A DNA stretch of 11,598 bases from Dehalococcoidales bacterium (lineage in GTDB: Bacteria > Chloroflexota > Dehalococcoidia > Dehalococcoidales > UBA3254). Made by a program: the position numbers and the translations under genes. Shown here one piece after another: positions 1 to 7,227 of the stretch (within the stretch, counting starts at the first letter, position 1; the number at the start of each line of letters is the position of its first letter). The stretch lies in assembly GCA_016926695.1 (NCBI GenBank), contig JAFGOB010000187.1, forward strand, positions 1-11,598. The letters are read 5' to 3'. A model generated the notes under the pieces. The model was not told where the DNA came from and made no database searches. It worked only from the letters and a program-made list of their open reading frames with translations.

Positions 1-45
1 ACTTTCCTGTGCAGAAAATCATGCATTTGAATAAGTTTAACAGGT

Positions 46-118
46 TGGCTCTTATATCCGGAAGGGTGGCTCTCAAATCGCCGGAAGCCTGGCTCTCTAA
101 GACCGGAACCGTGGCGCA
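46..118. repeat. IS21-family-like terminal repeat ladder (element edge)
   Basis: Four degenerate copies of a unit reading TGGCTCT then CCGGAA lie in tandem. TGGCTCT starts at 46, 67 and 90, and a variant TGGCGC at 112. CCGGAA lies at 58-63, 81-86 and 103-108, so the period is 21-23 bases. Multiple internal terminal repeats of this kind are characteristic of IS21-family (istA/istB) ends. Read from the right, the element would begin TGCGCCAC at about 118, with the conventional TG terminus, and extend leftward out of the window. No transposase gene is visible here, so the family assignment rests on the repeat pattern alone. Confidence 0.6.
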
Positions 119-1020
119 ATGTATCCCGGATTATTCAGTGAAACGCCGGTTTTGCTTTTAAATAGTTTTGAGAAGTGCTGAGGATATTGGAAACCCAATA
201 CAGAGGCAATCCTGCCCACCGGGTCGTCCGTCCCGATCAGCATGGTTTTGGCTCTGTTTATGAGAGCATAATAAATATGCTCCAGTGTGTTCCTGCCGGT
301 CTCCTTCTTCAGAAGATCACTCAGGTAACCCGGAGAATATCCCATAGCCTTCGCGCAGAGCTTTACATTCGGCAGTCCTTCGGTTTCCGGTTTCCCTGAT
401 TCGAAGTAGTCATTGAGATATTCCTCAAAGCGGGCGACGACGTCCCGGCAGGCGCTCGTGCGGGTGATGAACTGCCTGCCGTAAAAGCGTTTGCAGTAGT
501 TCAGCAGCAGTTCAAGGTTGGAAACAATCAACTCCTGACTGTAAGAGTCAAGATTCTGGCTATATTCATGGCGGACCGACTCCACGAGGCCTGTCACCGT
601 CTCCCGCTCCTGTTCAGACAGGTGCAGTGCTTCATGTGAATCATAGGAGAAGAACGAATATTCACTCATTTTTTTACCGAGCGCGCTCCTGCGAATCAGG
701 TCCGGATGAAAAACCAGCGTCCAGCCCCATTTCAAATCTTGACTTGAAGGCTCAATCGGTTTGATGACCTGATCCGGCGCGAGGAAGATCAAAGTCCCTT
801 CCTGAAAGTCGTAGTTTTGACGGCTATACTGGATCTGGCATTCTGTCCCGTTTTTCAGGATTATGGCATATAACCCGATTGAGAATTGCAGATTCATAAC
901 AGGCATAGAAAGCCTTATTTTGTGCTGCTCTATCAGACTGATCAAAGGGTGCTTCGGCTTTTCATATCCGATCATTTCGTGCAGTTGCGAAATGGAGTCA
1001 ATTCTGAAAAAACTGCTCAC
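97..1020 (-). CDS. AraC-family transcriptional regulator, 3' end altered by IS-like sequence
   Basis: A DNA-binding transcriptional regulator of the AraC/XylS type, 307 residues, close to the family's usual ~300. Residues 1-190 match the layout of the cupin-like ligand-sensing half. Two helix-turn-helix motifs follow near the C-terminus: one around LCAKAMGYSPGYLSDLLKKE (about residues 220-240), the other around VGRIASVLGFQYPQHFSKLF (about 268-288), ending in the typical KSKTGVSL. The start is GTG at 1018-1020, supported by AAAGGA eight bases upstream. The final residues (APRFRS) and the stop codon are encoded by the IS21-like repeats, so the natural end seems to have been replaced. Both HTH motifs remain, so it may still function. 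Its target cannot be inferred: the nearest genes are decayed ABC exporter genes on the same strand, about 330 bases away. Confidence 0.85.
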   Translation of the reverse strand: MSSFFRIDSISQLHEMIGYEKPKHPLISLIEQHKIRLSMPVMNLQFSIGLYAIILKNGTECQIQYSRQNYDFQEGTLIFLAPDQVIKPIEPSSQDLKWGWTLVFHPDLIRRSALGKKMSEYSFFSYDSHEALHLSEQERETVTGLVESVRHEYSQNLDSYSQELIVSNLELLLNYCKRFYGRQFITRTSACRDVVARFEEYLNDYFESGKPETEGLPNVKLCAKAMGYSPGYLSDLLKKETGRNTLEHIYYALINRAKTMLIGTDDPVGRIASVLGFQYPQHFSKLFKSKTGVSLNNPGYIAPRFRS

Positions 1021-1353
1021 ATGACCCGTCCTTTAATTGATTGCCGCCTGATACTTCTTAATTTTATTCCTTCTTATGGAGGGGTTGTAAATAAACATTA
1101 TCAGGAAAATCTTATATATGTCGACATAAAAAATTATTTTCAACTCATTGTTTTACTGTAATGGTCAACCGAATCATGAATGGCGGACCACTCAGTTAAT
1201 GGTTATTTTATCATTATTGGCTTAGAGGTGTTTGGCGGTAATGATAATATGCGTTTTGGCTGATCATTCCCCAAACTGAAGCCAAGTTCGAAAGTTCGGG
1301 TTCTGCCTTACCCCACAGTAAGTTTCTGTGTACTTTGTATGCCATTAGCGTGT
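1021..1353. other. Intergenic region, probable foreign sequence next to truncated permease
   Basis: I see no convincing gene in this stretch. It contains the minus-strand upstream region of the AraC gene, including its Shine-Dalgarno site. ATGG recurs at 1161, 1180 and 1199, an exact 19-base spacing that could be a degenerate IS end but could equally be chance. TTGGCT and its complement AGCCAA flank about 18 bases near 1256-1285, a weak inverted repeat. The right boundary near 1360 is where the permease reading frame stops resembling its family, so part of this stretch probably arrived by insertion or deletion. Confidence 0.4.
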
Positions 1354-2106
1354 TCATAAGTTGTCAACAGAGATCAGGCCGAAAAAAATGTATACTAAAC
1401 TGACTCCACCCAAGAAGTCGAAAGAAGTTATCCGGGTCAGTTTTAATCGACGCATCGTTCCGCTTTCAATTTCCCTGGATATGCCAATCGATACAGAGAA
1501 TATTATCAATGTAATCGAGGCTATCAGCAATCCCGGAACGTAACTATCAAATTCGTTCCGGATTGTCCCATCGCCTACAAAACGCTCCTGAAAAATAAAA
1601 GGCATTTGTTGTCCAGTCGCCTTCATAACGTAACTCTCCAGCTCTGAGACGACAAATGCCGATACTAATGCATAATATGGATTTCCCTGGTCGCCTATTA
1701 TAACAGCGGATACCTCGGCAGACATGATTCCACCGTTTTCGCGCACTCTTTGGATTTCTTTAGAGTATCCATCCGGGAAAACGATTGCCGCTATAGCCTG
1801 CCGGTCTTTGATTTTATCTTCGGCGGCAGTAGCATTGTCCACCTCCTTAATATGGAGGACGTATGTACCATCAGCATTTTTTAAAGAAATCAGGTCTTTG
1901 ATCACCTCATCACTACAGGCCTGTGGTGTGCCGCTTTGTAGATCGTTATTGACTACGACCACATTCAACGTAAGCCCTGCACCACTTCCCAGGAAAACCC
2001 AGTAAATAACAATAATAAAAGGAGCCAGGGAGATTGACAAGATTAAGTCCCAACCGCTACGTATCTGCTCTTTCAAGGTTTTTACGAATATTCGATATGA
2101 CTTCAT
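1354..2106 (-). pseudogene. ABC-2 type exporter permease, C-terminally truncated
   Basis: Membrane subunit of an ABC-2 type exporter. The frame gives 250 residues, whereas this family with a large extracytoplasmic domain is usually about 370-400. It shows an N-terminal membrane helix (about residues 19-43), then a ~140-residue soluble domain, then two more hydrophobic segments (about 190-212 and 231-246) around the family-like IGISREIESGTMRRLKLTRI stretch. The last recognisable residues are VYIFFGLISV; the final DNL and the stop come from unrelated DNA, so about three expected helices are missing. The start ATG overlaps the ATPase stop as ATGA, the normal arrangement for a coupled ATPase-permease pair. 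The partner ATPase is also broken, so the transporter is very likely inactive. Its substrate cannot be judged. Confidence 0.8.
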
Positions 2107-3032
2107 TCGCGTAATCTCCGTCCGGTCAGGGCGATAAAAACATCTTCCAGAGTATTAGTGTGGAGTCTTATTTCCTCATATTTTATGTTGTTTTCTCTTA
2201 GTTTAACGATGATTAGAGGTAATAGATCGATTACATTCAATGTCTTAATTATCAAAACGCCATTCCGTAGCGATACATTTTCAATGATCATTCTGGTTAT
2301 CTGATAAGCTTTTTGTGCTTGTTCATTATTTTCAACAACATTTATTTTTAAAACATCACCAGTACCTATGCTGCGTTTCAAATTTACAGGTGTATCCAGT
2401 ACCAGCACGGAACCGTGATCGATTATGGCCACCCTGTCAGCCATACGGTCAGCCTCGTCCATATTATGAGTTGTTAAAACCACAGTTCGTTCGCCAGCCT
2501 TGGCCCATCCATGTACATATTCACGTACCAGCACCCGGCTTTGAAAATCGAGTCCTGCTTCGGGTTCATCCAGCACTAATACCTGAGGATTGTGCATGAG
2601 CGCCTATGCTAGATTTAGCCGCCGCTGCATACCACCAGAAAGGGTAGCGGCCAGTTTATTGCGCTTTTCTATGAGGTGAAATACCTCCAGTAGCTCTTCA
2701 GCCTGCTGTTGGCATAACTTATGAGGCAAGTCGTACATTTCTCCAACGAAGATTAGCTGTTCCAGACAAGTCTGTTTTGGCCATACTATGATATTTTGCG
2801 GACAGAGCCCGATAATCCTCCTGGCTGTCTTATCCAGTGACTTGTCATGAAAGTAAATCCTTCCGCTGTCTGGTTTCAGCAGACCACATAGCATAGATAT
2901 AGTAATAGTCTTGCCGGCACCGTTAGGACCGAGAAGCGCCAGGGTTTCTCCTGCATGGATATCCAGACTTAGTTCTTTTACGGCGGTTACATCACCAAAA
3001 CGCTTGACCAGCCGGTCTACGCGCCAAATCAC
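2103..3032 (-). pseudogene. ABC transporter ATPase with in-frame amber codon
   Basis: ATP-binding subunit of the exporter whose permease follows it. Read through, the frame is about 309 residues, normal for this family. Walker A is GPNGAGKT (35-42), the Q-loop Gln is at 79, the signature LSGGMQ at 131-136, Walker B VLVLDE at 151-156 and the switch His at 189 (LTTHNMDEAD). A TAG at 2604-2606 interrupts it right after the signature motif, in the sequence RLNLA-stop-ALMHNPQV. The frame is unchanged on both sides, so a single base substitution explains the break. The apparent GTG start at 3030-3032 has no clear ribosome site. Upstream sequence quickly becomes transposase coding sequence on the opposite strand, so the original 5' end also seems lost. 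Stop-codon readthrough is possible but less likely given the truncated partner. Confidence 0.85.
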
Positions 3033-3047
3033 TTTCGAGGAAGCAAC

Positions 3048-3988
3048 GATATCCAGGAAATCATGGAACCCAGGAGCCAGGCAGAACCCCGTCTACGTAC
3101 GATATTACTCTATACGAATATAACAGCTCAGGCTGTGTTTAATGCACTCCGCGAGAAGGGATGGTCGGAAGAGGAATTACCGACAGTGAGGACGATCTCA
3201 AACATCCTGTACCGCCACAATTATAGATTGCGCACCGTAGTCAAGACGAAGGTTCAAAAAAAACCGAAAATGTCGATGAAATCTTCTGGAACGTCTGGAA
3301 GGAGAACGCTTTGACAGATGCCAATCCCGCAGCCTTGAGGATTAGCATGGATACAAAGGCAACCGTACATATCGGCGAATATTCCAGGAATGGACGCTCA
3401 CGCGGTCTCAAACTGGTCGAGGCGTGGGATCATGATATGCAGCCTAAGGAGAAGCTGGTACCTGGCGGGATTCTGGAATCGGTGACGGGTAAAACATTTC
3501 TCTTTTTTACCGGCAGCAACAAAACCAGCGACTTTTTGGTTGACGGGCTTCTCCTCTGTTGGAATAGTAGAAAGAAGGACCTTGCCACCGTGAGAAACCT
3601 GGTTATCAATATGGATAATGGACCGGAATGCAGCGGACATCGTAGCCAATTCCTTCTGCGTATAGTCGAGTTCGTCGGTATAACTGGACTGACAGTTCGC
3701 ATTGTCTACTATCCACCTTCCCATAGTAAGTACAACATGATTGAGCGCTATTGGGCGGGGCTGGAAAAGTCATGGAATAGGTATCTGCTCACCACGGTAG
3801 ATATAGTGCTTAAGCGTGCTGCCAATTTCTTCTGGAAAGGATGGCGCGCTACTGTAAGCCTGATGAATACTGTCTATGAAAAAGGTGTCAAACTTAGTGA
3901 AGAAGAAATGGTGGAGATTGAGAAACGATTGGAACGTTCTTCCACCCTCCCATGGTGGGGTATCTTGATTAAACCTAAAACGGTATAA
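3048..3988 (+). pseudogene. ISAzo13-family transposase, 5'-truncated, two frames
   Basis: A DDE transposase resembling the ISAzo13 (Rhodopirellula-type) family. Similarity by eye begins near 3048, with the first ATG at 3063. The first frame runs to 3314. The second, whose meaningful sequence begins at 3263 (TENVDEIFWNVWKENA), runs to 3988. The catalytic acidic residues are present: Asp at 3350-3352 (SMDTKA), Asp at 3614-3616 (NMDNGPEC) and Glu at 3743-3745 (MIERYW), and the family-typical C-terminus LPWWGI is intact. The frames join by a -1 shift at a run of eight A (3256-3263). About 100 N-terminal residues expected of the family are absent, because the frame runs directly into the ABC ATPase on the other strand. 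I therefore call it a remnant. I did not find convincing terminal inverted repeats; GCCCCTAA just after the gene might mark the right end. Confidence 0.8.
3256..3263 (+). other. A8 slippery tract, putative -1 frameshift site in transposase
   Basis: Eight consecutive A residues follow CAA phasing: CAA AAA AAA CCG in the upstream frame. A one-base backward slip on the A AAA AAA heptamer gives ...Gln-Lys-Lys-Thr-Glu-Asn and joins the catalytic frame exactly where transposase-like sequence resumes. The tract could act by programmed ribosomal frameshifting or transcriptional slippage, or it could simply mark a one-base deletion in a homopolymer. The sequence alone cannot separate these. Confidence 0.5.
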
Positions 3989-4302
3989 CAGTATCTTCTA
4001 TGCCCCTAAGAAGAAGGCTTAAAAACAATTCATTCCCTTAGATTTGCCAAAATCCAGGGTATATTCCTCTGAGAAAAGCTCATTAAAAAAGAGAAGTCGA
4101 CCGCTTTATCTCAGACCTTGAGGAAGTGCCACCTGGGAATTTCCGGATCGAAAATATGGCTACCGTGGAAGCCACTCTTGATATTGCTCCCGGCATCAGA
4201 TATACTCCGCAATAGATTCCCAGAATGAAAGTTACCTTAAAATAAGATCTTAACCCAGGAATAAAAACCTGACTTTTTCCGGTTTCTCTGGCTATCATCT
4301 TC
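3989..4302. other. Intergenic stretch with a short coding-like remnant
   Basis: This stretch follows the transposase stop. GCCCCTAAG soon after it could be the IS right end, but no matching left end remains. From 4093 to 4215 the plus strand reads 40 coding-like codons ending in TAG. They begin EVDRFISDLEEVPPGNF and end APGIRYTPQ, with a stop just upstream and no start codon. The composition looks like real protein, so this may be the tail of a lost gene that I cannot identify. The rest, 4216-4302, shows nothing recognisable, and no Shine-Dalgarno site precedes the next gene. Confidence 0.35.
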
Positions 4303-4800
4303 ATGGATAATAAAGAAAGAAAACACCAAATAGAATCAGTCGTTTACGAGGAAAGGCCCAGTTATGATATTTCATATTTTGCCGGTCCTGTAACTTTTGT
4401 GTCTGTTTCTCTTGTACTGGCGTTCTATTTTGCCGTTAACGATCCTTTCATTTCGCATATTCTGTTTCCCATAGCTTTTATTATCGGTGGAGCAAATTGG
4501 GCACTCATTCCCAGAAAATTAAGCATACTTCAAGACAGTATCAAAATAGTCCAGGGAGGTCCGTTTTCTTTTAAAGTTCCTTTTGATAAAATCATAGCTG
4601 TCAGAATTGTCACAACTAAAATGCGGGGCGGGATTTTATCTGGCTTTCGCCTTAACTGGGAAACTTCTAATTCGAATAATATAGAAATCACCAGAAAGGG
4701 AGCGCTGCGGGTAACCATATCCCCTAAAAATCCTGAAGTATTCCTTGACAATCTGCATAAAGCCATGAACAACTGGAGAGATCGTAGAGGAATTACCTGA
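4303..4800 (+). CDS. Membrane protein with PH-like domain
   Basis: A 165-residue protein. It has a short polar N-terminus, two hydrophobic helices (about 26-45 and 50-70) joined by a short NDPF-containing turn, and a cytoplasmic C-terminal domain. The C-terminal half reads as successive beta strands (RKLSILQDSIKIVQGG, VPFDKIIAVRIV, LRVTISPKN) and ends in an amphipathic helix (PEVFLDNLHKAMNNW). That is the usual pattern of small bacterial PH-like (bPH/YdbS-like) membrane proteins. No catalytic motif is visible. The start is the only ATG in frame after an upstream TGA at 4270, but no Shine-Dalgarno sequence precedes it. Function unknown. It is separated from the next gene by about 240 bases, so it is probably a single-gene unit. 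Confidence 0.7.
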   Translation: MDNKERKHQIESVVYEERPSYDISYFAGPVTFVSVSLVLAFYFAVNDPFISHILFPIAFIIGGANWALIPRKLSILQDSIKIVQGGPFSFKVPFDKIIAVRIVTTKMRGGILSGFRLNWETSNSNNIEITRKGALRVTISPKNPEVFLDNLHKAMNNWRDRRGIT

Positions 4801-5038
4801 TCAGGAGATCAATACGGTGGTCACTGATGTCGGTACTAATTTGCTTGAGTAATAATGATTACAGGCAAATTACTGAAGTTAGCACCCGGGACAGACTGGA
4901 CAACTGATATCAAGATAGCGAATTAGCATTATAAAAAATAGATGTAAGCAGCTTCGTATCAGTCCCAGCCAAAAACTATTGCAGGGTATTAATTGGGCAA
5001 ACTTTGATAGATAAGAATACCAGGTGGACTGTGCGTAA
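4801..5038. other. Intergenic region between PH-like and MauE-like genes
   Basis: No gene can be supported. In the -1 frame relative to the upstream gene, codons from about 4778 to the TAA at 4850-4852 read plausible protein (EELPDQEINTVVTDVGTNLL). This could be a small remnant but is too short to identify. AGGTGG at 5022-5027 probably serves as the ribosome site for the next gene. Confidence 0.35.
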
Positions 5039-5593
5039 ATGAAGATTCCCTGGTTAATGTTTGGCTTTCGATTCATATTGGGTGTGATCTTCATTGTCGC
5101 AAGTGTAAATAAGCTACCATTACAGTCCCAATTTGTTAACGAAGTCATAAGTTACGGTCTCCTACCCCATAATCTGGCTACTGTTTATGGGATCGTACTT
5201 CCCTGGTTTGAGCTTGTTATTGGCTGCTCTTTAATACTAGGTGTTTTTACCATTGCGTCTCTGGTTTTCTGCTTGCTTGTAACAATAAGCTTTATCCTGG
5301 CTAATATTTTTGCTTTATCTCAAGACATTATTAACATCTGCGGTTGTTTCGGACCATTGATTTCATTAAACCATGCAACCTCACTTAGCATTGATATAGT
5401 GATGATACTAATTTCAGGATTATTGCTTTTTTTCTGGAAACAAACAGCGCTATTGAATATTGATTACTTCTTACCAAAAATATGCTCAAATAGACCTAAG
5501 ACACCAGGATTTTTGACACTGACGATAATTGATACTTTTATCGTTTTAGTCCTTGTCTTAGCCATAGGGCTGCCTTTAAAATCAGGCGGTTAG
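5039..5593 (+). CDS. MauE/DoxX-like redox-associated membrane protein
   Basis: A polytopic membrane protein of 184 residues that resembles the MauE branch of the DoxX superfamily. That branch includes proteins needed for disulfide-dependent maturation of methylamine dehydrogenase, and many unassigned relatives. The N-terminal helix carries the family-like FRFILGVIFIVASVNKL. A second hydrophobic hairpin contains PWFELVIGCSLILGVF. A Cys-Gly-Cys pair (C101, C103, in ICGCFG) sits between helices, as in MauE-like proteins where paired cysteines suggest redox exchange. About five helices are predicted in all. AGGTGG lies 11 bases before the ATG, slightly long spacing. No thioredoxin-fold partner or methylamine dehydrogenase gene is nearby, so the partner is unknown. 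The general family assignment is fairly firm; the specific role is not. Confidence 0.75.
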   Translation: MKIPWLMFGFRFILGVIFIVASVNKLPLQSQFVNEVISYGLLPHNLATVYGIVLPWFELVIGCSLILGVFTIASLVFCLLVTISFILANIFALSQDIINICGCFGPLISLNHATSLSIDIVMILISGLLLFFWKQTALLNIDYFLPKICSNRPKTPGFLTLTIIDTFIVLVLVLAIGLPLKSGG

Positions 5594-5697
5594 ACTAATC
5601 TTATATATTCATGAATAGACGCCTCTCTTGCTAAAAACGACCCTGTTTTTGCCTGTCCATTCCAATTATTTTTTATAGACGTTTAAGCCTGATGCAT

Positions 5698-5726
5698 TTG
5701 CATAAATAATCAAAGTTAACTATAAT
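5698..5726 (+). promoter_or_regulatory. Predicted sigma70-type promoter of the surface-protein operon
   Basis: A -35 box TTGCAT (5698-5703) and a perfect -10 box TATAAT (5721-5726) are separated by exactly 17 bases of AT-rich spacer. Transcription would begin around 5733, leaving a leader of about 30 bases before the ATG at 5764. It is the best promoter match I found by eye between 5594 and 10487, and it faces the six plus-strand genes that follow. Confidence 0.65.
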
Positions 5727-5763
5727 TTACGCCATATCAGACAATACGTAATTAGTCGCAGCA

Positions 5764-6285
5764 ATGAAAACAGAATCTGTATGTATCTTGGGCTGTTGGA
5801 AAGAAAAAACGATAAAAAAACGGATATTCATTTTTCTGTCTGTCTTTCTGGTGCTTGCCCTGGTCTGTACAGGCGCCATCTCTTGCCGGCCATCTGAGAC
5901 GGTCACAGAAAAGGCTACAACACAGCCGGCGCAACTGGCAGGCAAAGGCGCCCTTATCGGAATTGTCACCGATGAAGAGGCCAACCTGGCTCCTGATGTT
6001 AAGCCGCAGAGGTACTCCGGAGCATCCATCCGAATTCACCAGGCGGTGGCAACCGGAACGTACAGGCTTGGTGAAACATGCCCCGAGAATACATCTTATA
6101 ATATCGGAGACCCTGTTACGGAAGTGATATCAGGTAATGATGGGAAATGGCAGGTAGAACTGCCGGCGGGCATGTACTTCATTCGAGCTTTTTACGGGGA
6201 GCGAAGTTACTCAGGAGACATCCTGGTGGAGATCAGGGACGGCGCCGTGACTGAGGTTACCCTTAAGCTGATCCATGGTGTATGA
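5764..6285 (+). CDS. Putative lipoprotein with carboxypeptidase-regulatory-like beta-sandwich domain
   Basis: First gene of the putative operon, 173 residues. A basic stretch (KEKTIKKR, about 13-20) precedes a hydrophobic segment (21-40) ending AISC. Cys41 could therefore be a lipidated residue, although the lipobox is imperfect and the 20-residue n-region is long. The true start may lie downstream of the ATG, which has no good Shine-Dalgarno site. After a Thr/Gln-rich linker, residues ~55-173 look like a transthyretin or carboxypeptidase-regulatory-type beta sandwich: GALIGIVTDEE, then DGKWQVELPAGMYFIRAFYG, then a final strand pair ending KLIHGV. Such domains bind or space surface structures rather than catalyse reactions. 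Two further cysteines (C7, C11) fall in the unusual N-terminal extension. Function unknown. Confidence 0.65.
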   Translation: MKTESVCILGCWKEKTIKKRIFIFLSVFLVLALVCTGAISCRPSETVTEKATTQPAQLAGKGALIGIVTDEEANLAPDVKPQRYSGASIRIHQAVATGTYRLGETCPENTSYNIGDPVTEVISGNDGKWQVELPAGMYFIRAFYGERSYSGDILVEIRDGAVTEVTLKLIHGV

Positions 6286-6324
6286 CAAAACCTGCAATAG
6301 GGGGTACTACGTTGAAGAAGTATA
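6282..6324 (+). repeat. Leader/start repeat, copy 1
   Basis: The 43 bases around the translation start, from ATGACA to TTGAAGAAGTATA, match 10641-10684 in front of the paralogous gene. One indel lies between the ATGACA and the TTG. The shared G-run (GGGGG or GAGGGG) sits at ribosome-site distance from TTG in both copies. The indel changes the frame of the upstream ATG between copies, so TTG, not ATG, is the conserved start. Confidence 0.7.
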
Positions 6325-6848
6325 GTTGGGTCCTGGTTCTTGTCATTATAACCTGCCTGGTCCCAATAAATATCCATGCCCAGGAGCCCCAGCCCACCAT
6401 CTCCAGCCACGTGTTGTGTGAGGAAGTGATTGACGGCAAGCCGCAAGGCATCACAACCAAATTCACCACTGATGACACAGTTTACTCATGGGTTGAAATA
6501 AAAGAAGCGACCGACAAAGACGAAGTGCGATGGGTATTTACAGGCCCCTATGAATTACAGTACTCGGAGTCAAAGGCGTTGGAACCAGGTAATGACCAAT
6601 CCGTATATGCTGTATTGGACTTAAGGAAGTATACCAAAGAGGATATGGGTGATTGGACAGTGACCGTCTCCCTGAATGGTAATCAGGCTTTTACAGACAG
6701 CTTCTCCGTTGAGCCGCTAACCGGCTTGATCTGGTGGGCCCCACTGATAGTTGTGTTAATAATCGTTATTTTAATCCTGGTAGCCGTGTCTGTAATTATT
6801 GTTTGGATTATCAGGAGAAAAAAAAGATTAAGTAATCAATGTCCGTAG
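6312..6848 (+). CDS. Signal-peptide protein with C-terminal membrane anchor (unknown family)
   Basis: Start placed at TTG 6312, giving 178 residues. An ATG at 6282 is in frame but is not conserved in phase in the paralog, while the G-run before TTG is. A Sec-type signal peptide (MKKY plus hydrophobic core) ends IHA-QE near residue 23. Residues ~25-138 form an all-beta extracytoplasmic domain with a paired pattern [39 protein letters not shown] and GDWTVTVSLNGNQAFTDSF. That domain resembles an Ig-like or fibronectin-like sandwich of unknown family. A transmembrane helix (about 141-166) and the basic tail RRKKRL anchor it in the membrane with the domain outside. The N-terminal 135 residues are paralogous to the last gene of this operon, which replaces the anchor with a CFI-box domain. 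Function unknown. Confidence 0.75.
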   Translation: MKKYSWVLVLVIITCLVPINIHAQEPQPTISSHVLCEEVIDGKPQGITTKFTTDDTVYSWVEIKEATDKDEVRWVFTGPYELQYSESKALEPGNDQSVYAVLDLRKYTKEDMGDWTVTVSLNGNQAFTDSFSVEPLTGLIWWAPLIVVLIIVILILVAVSVIIVWIIRRKKRLSNQCP

Positions 6849-6867
6849 TAAGCAGCAGGAGAATGCG

Positions 6868-7227
6868 ATGGGAAATAATATTCAGCTTGTTAAGGGCGAA
6901 TCGGTAATCAGGGAAGGCCGAGCCAACCTCCAGACGGATTTCATAGTCCCAGAGGGTGGAAAGCTTTTTTTAACCAGTAAAAGACTACTATTTATTCCCG
7001 ATAAATTTACTAATATTAAGCAAGAACCCCACGGGACTATATCAATCGATATTCACGACATACAAAAGGCTGAGAAGAAAGGAAGTGATTTAAGCAATTT
7101 GCTTGCCGGCAGCTTCAGAAACCGGCTGAATATTCAATGCCGGAAGAAATCTTACATTTTCCAGGTATGGGGTATTGATGCCTGGATAAACAGTATCAAA
7201 TCGGCTGCAGCAAATGCGCCTACTTAG
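6868..7227 (+). CDS. GRAM-domain protein
   Basis: A small soluble protein of 119 residues without a signal peptide or membrane helix. Almost the entire length fits a GRAM domain (PH-like fold): GGKLFLTSKRLLFIPDKFT at about residues 31-49 is the family's hallmark strand pair. It is followed by ISIDIHDIQKAEKKG, NRLNIQCRKKSYIFQVW and a terminal helix (IDAWINSIKSAAA). GRAM domains usually bind lipids or proteins at membranes, so a cytoplasmic or inner-membrane-associated partner for the neighbouring surface proteins is plausible, but that is inference. AGGAGA just before the ATG is a good ribosome site. The stop overlaps the start of the next gene by 14 bases, which suggests coupled translation. 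Confidence 0.8.
   Translation: MGNNIQLVKGESVIREGRANLQTDFIVPEGGKLFLTSKRLLFIPDKFTNIKQEPHGTISIDIHDIQKAEKKGSDLSNLLAGSFRNRLNIQCRKKSYIFQVWGIDAWINSIKSAAANAPT

Noticed and set aside
1161..1202. ATGG at exact 19-base spacing as a second IS21-type end or iteron array
   Set aside because: Only four bases are shared per unit; the intervening sequences do not align, so chance is the simpler explanation.
2604..2606. Amber codon as selenocysteine-like or pyrrolysine recoding
   Set aside because: Selenocysteine uses TGA, the position in ABC ATPases is not a catalytic site, and the partner permease is truncated; simple nonsense mutation fits better.
3398..3724. Minus-strand open frames of about 90-108 codons over the transposase (3398-3724, 3430-3702)
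   Set aside because: They lie antisense to a clearly recognisable DDE transposase with all catalytic residues and show no family features themselves.
5632..5651. AAAAAC...GTTTTT inverted repeat after the MauE-like gene as a terminator
   Set aside because: The stem is only six bases, nearly all A-T, with no GC core; too weak to call.
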